From contig JBAZCN010000152.1 in NCBI GenBank assembly GCA_041655035.1, positions 1-7,730 of the forward strand: 7,730 nt of DNA, written 5' to 3'. This document shows, one piece after another, positions 7,361-7,730 of this stretch (positions are counted from its first letter, which is position 1; each line of letters starts with the position of its first letter). A program made the position numbers and the translations under genes. The DNA is from NAT127 sp041655035 (lineage in GTDB: Bacteria; Pseudomonadota; Gammaproteobacteria; Pseudomonadales; Porticoccaceae). The notes under the pieces were generated by a model. The model was not told the origin of the DNA, did not search any database, and saw nothing but the letters and a program-made list of their open reading frames with translations.

Positions 7361-7666
7361 CTAAAGTTTGCCCATCACCTCGCCGCGAAACCCGTACACC
7401 ACCCCCTCGCCGGCCAGTGCCACCAGCTCGACCTCCCGGGTCTGGCCCGGCTCGAAGCGCACCGCGGTGCCCGCCGGAATATCGAGACGAAAGCCCCGGG
7501 CCGCGTCGCGGTCGAAATGCAGGGCCGGGTTGGTTTCGTAAAAATGGTAATGGGACCCCACCTGAATGGGCCGGTCGCCGCTGTTGGCGACTGCGACGGT
7601 GCGGGTTTCACGTTCGGCATTGACGGCGATATCGCCGGGGCGGGTCTGTATCTCACCGGGCAGCAT
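7361..7666 (-). CDS. ureB: Urease beta subunit UreB
   Basis: Small structural subunit of 101 residues that packs against UreC in the (UreABC)3 trimer and helps form the active-site entrance. The family signature GSHYHFYETNPAL (37-49) followed by FDR (51-53) and GFRLDIPAGTAVRFEPG (58-74) is intact. The length is normal for an unfused beta subunit, so the structural genes are split three ways as in most proteobacteria rather than fused as in Helicobacter or plants. AGGAGG lies 7 bases before the ATG. Confidence 0.98.
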   Translation of the reverse strand: MLPGEIQTRPGDIAVNAERETRTVAVANSGDRPIQVGSHYHFYETNPALHFDRDAARGFRLDIPAGTAVRFEPGQTREVELVALAGEGVVYGFRGEVMGKL

Positions 7667-7697
7667 TGCCGTCCTCCTTCATGCCAGTCGTCGTTCT

Positions 7698-7730
7698 TCA
7701 CACTATCGGGTTGTGGACGGTCACCAGCTT
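7698..7730 (-). CDS. ureA: Urease gamma subunit UreA (last ten codons only)
   Basis: The right edge cuts this gene, leaving ten codons (KLVTVHNPIV) and a TGA stop. KLVTVHNPI closely resembles the conserved UreA C-terminus (GTKLVTVH-P-). It lies 31 bases upstream of ureB on the same strand, exactly where ureA belongs. Short as it is, position and match together make the call secure. Confidence 0.88.
   Translation of the reverse strand, partial: KLVTVHNPIV

Overview
The window is one strand-consistent locus for using urea as a nitrogen source. Every gene is on the minus strand, so transcription runs from high to low coordinates. High GC content, the structural-gene split ureA/ureB/ureC, a UrtA/UrtB-type urea ABC transporter and an NtrC/sigma54-type control region point to a proteobacterium, most likely a gammaproteobacterium. 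The genus cannot be judged from the sequence alone.

Layout in transcription order: the last ten codons of ureA (gamma subunit, cut by the right edge), ureB (beta), ureC (alpha, all nickel ligands present), then accessory genes ureE (nickel metallochaperone with a 34-residue tail containing 17 His), ureF (overlaps ureE by 11 bases) and ureG (GTPase). After ureG comes a membrane protein of the NiCoT/UreH nickel-permease type. A 489-base non-coding region (2486-2974) follows. It carries an inverted pair of palindromic repeats on its urease side and what looks like a complete nitrogen-control promoter on its urtA side: a sigma54 -24/-12 element at 2562-2576 and an NtrC-type dyad at 2680-2696. Then come urtA (periplasmic urea-binding protein) and urtB (permease, running off the left edge), separated by a strong hairpin that may act as an attenuator. 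ureD, most of ureA and urtCDE would lie outside the window.

How it fits together: UrtA captures scarce urea in the periplasm and UrtB with its off-window partners imports it. The NiCoT-like permease brings in Ni2+. UreE, UreF and UreG (with UreD) build the dinickel centre on UreABC, and the enzyme releases ammonia. The control region suggests that uptake is switched on by nitrogen limitation.

I see no unknown gene system here; the coding content is a recognisable urease/urea-uptake locus. The points most worth a second look are regulatory and structural: the NtrC/sigma54 promoter, the urtA-urtB hairpin, a palindromic repeat family present three times (once abutting and supplying the ureF stop codon), and a 16-bp tandem duplication between ureG and the nickel permease gene.
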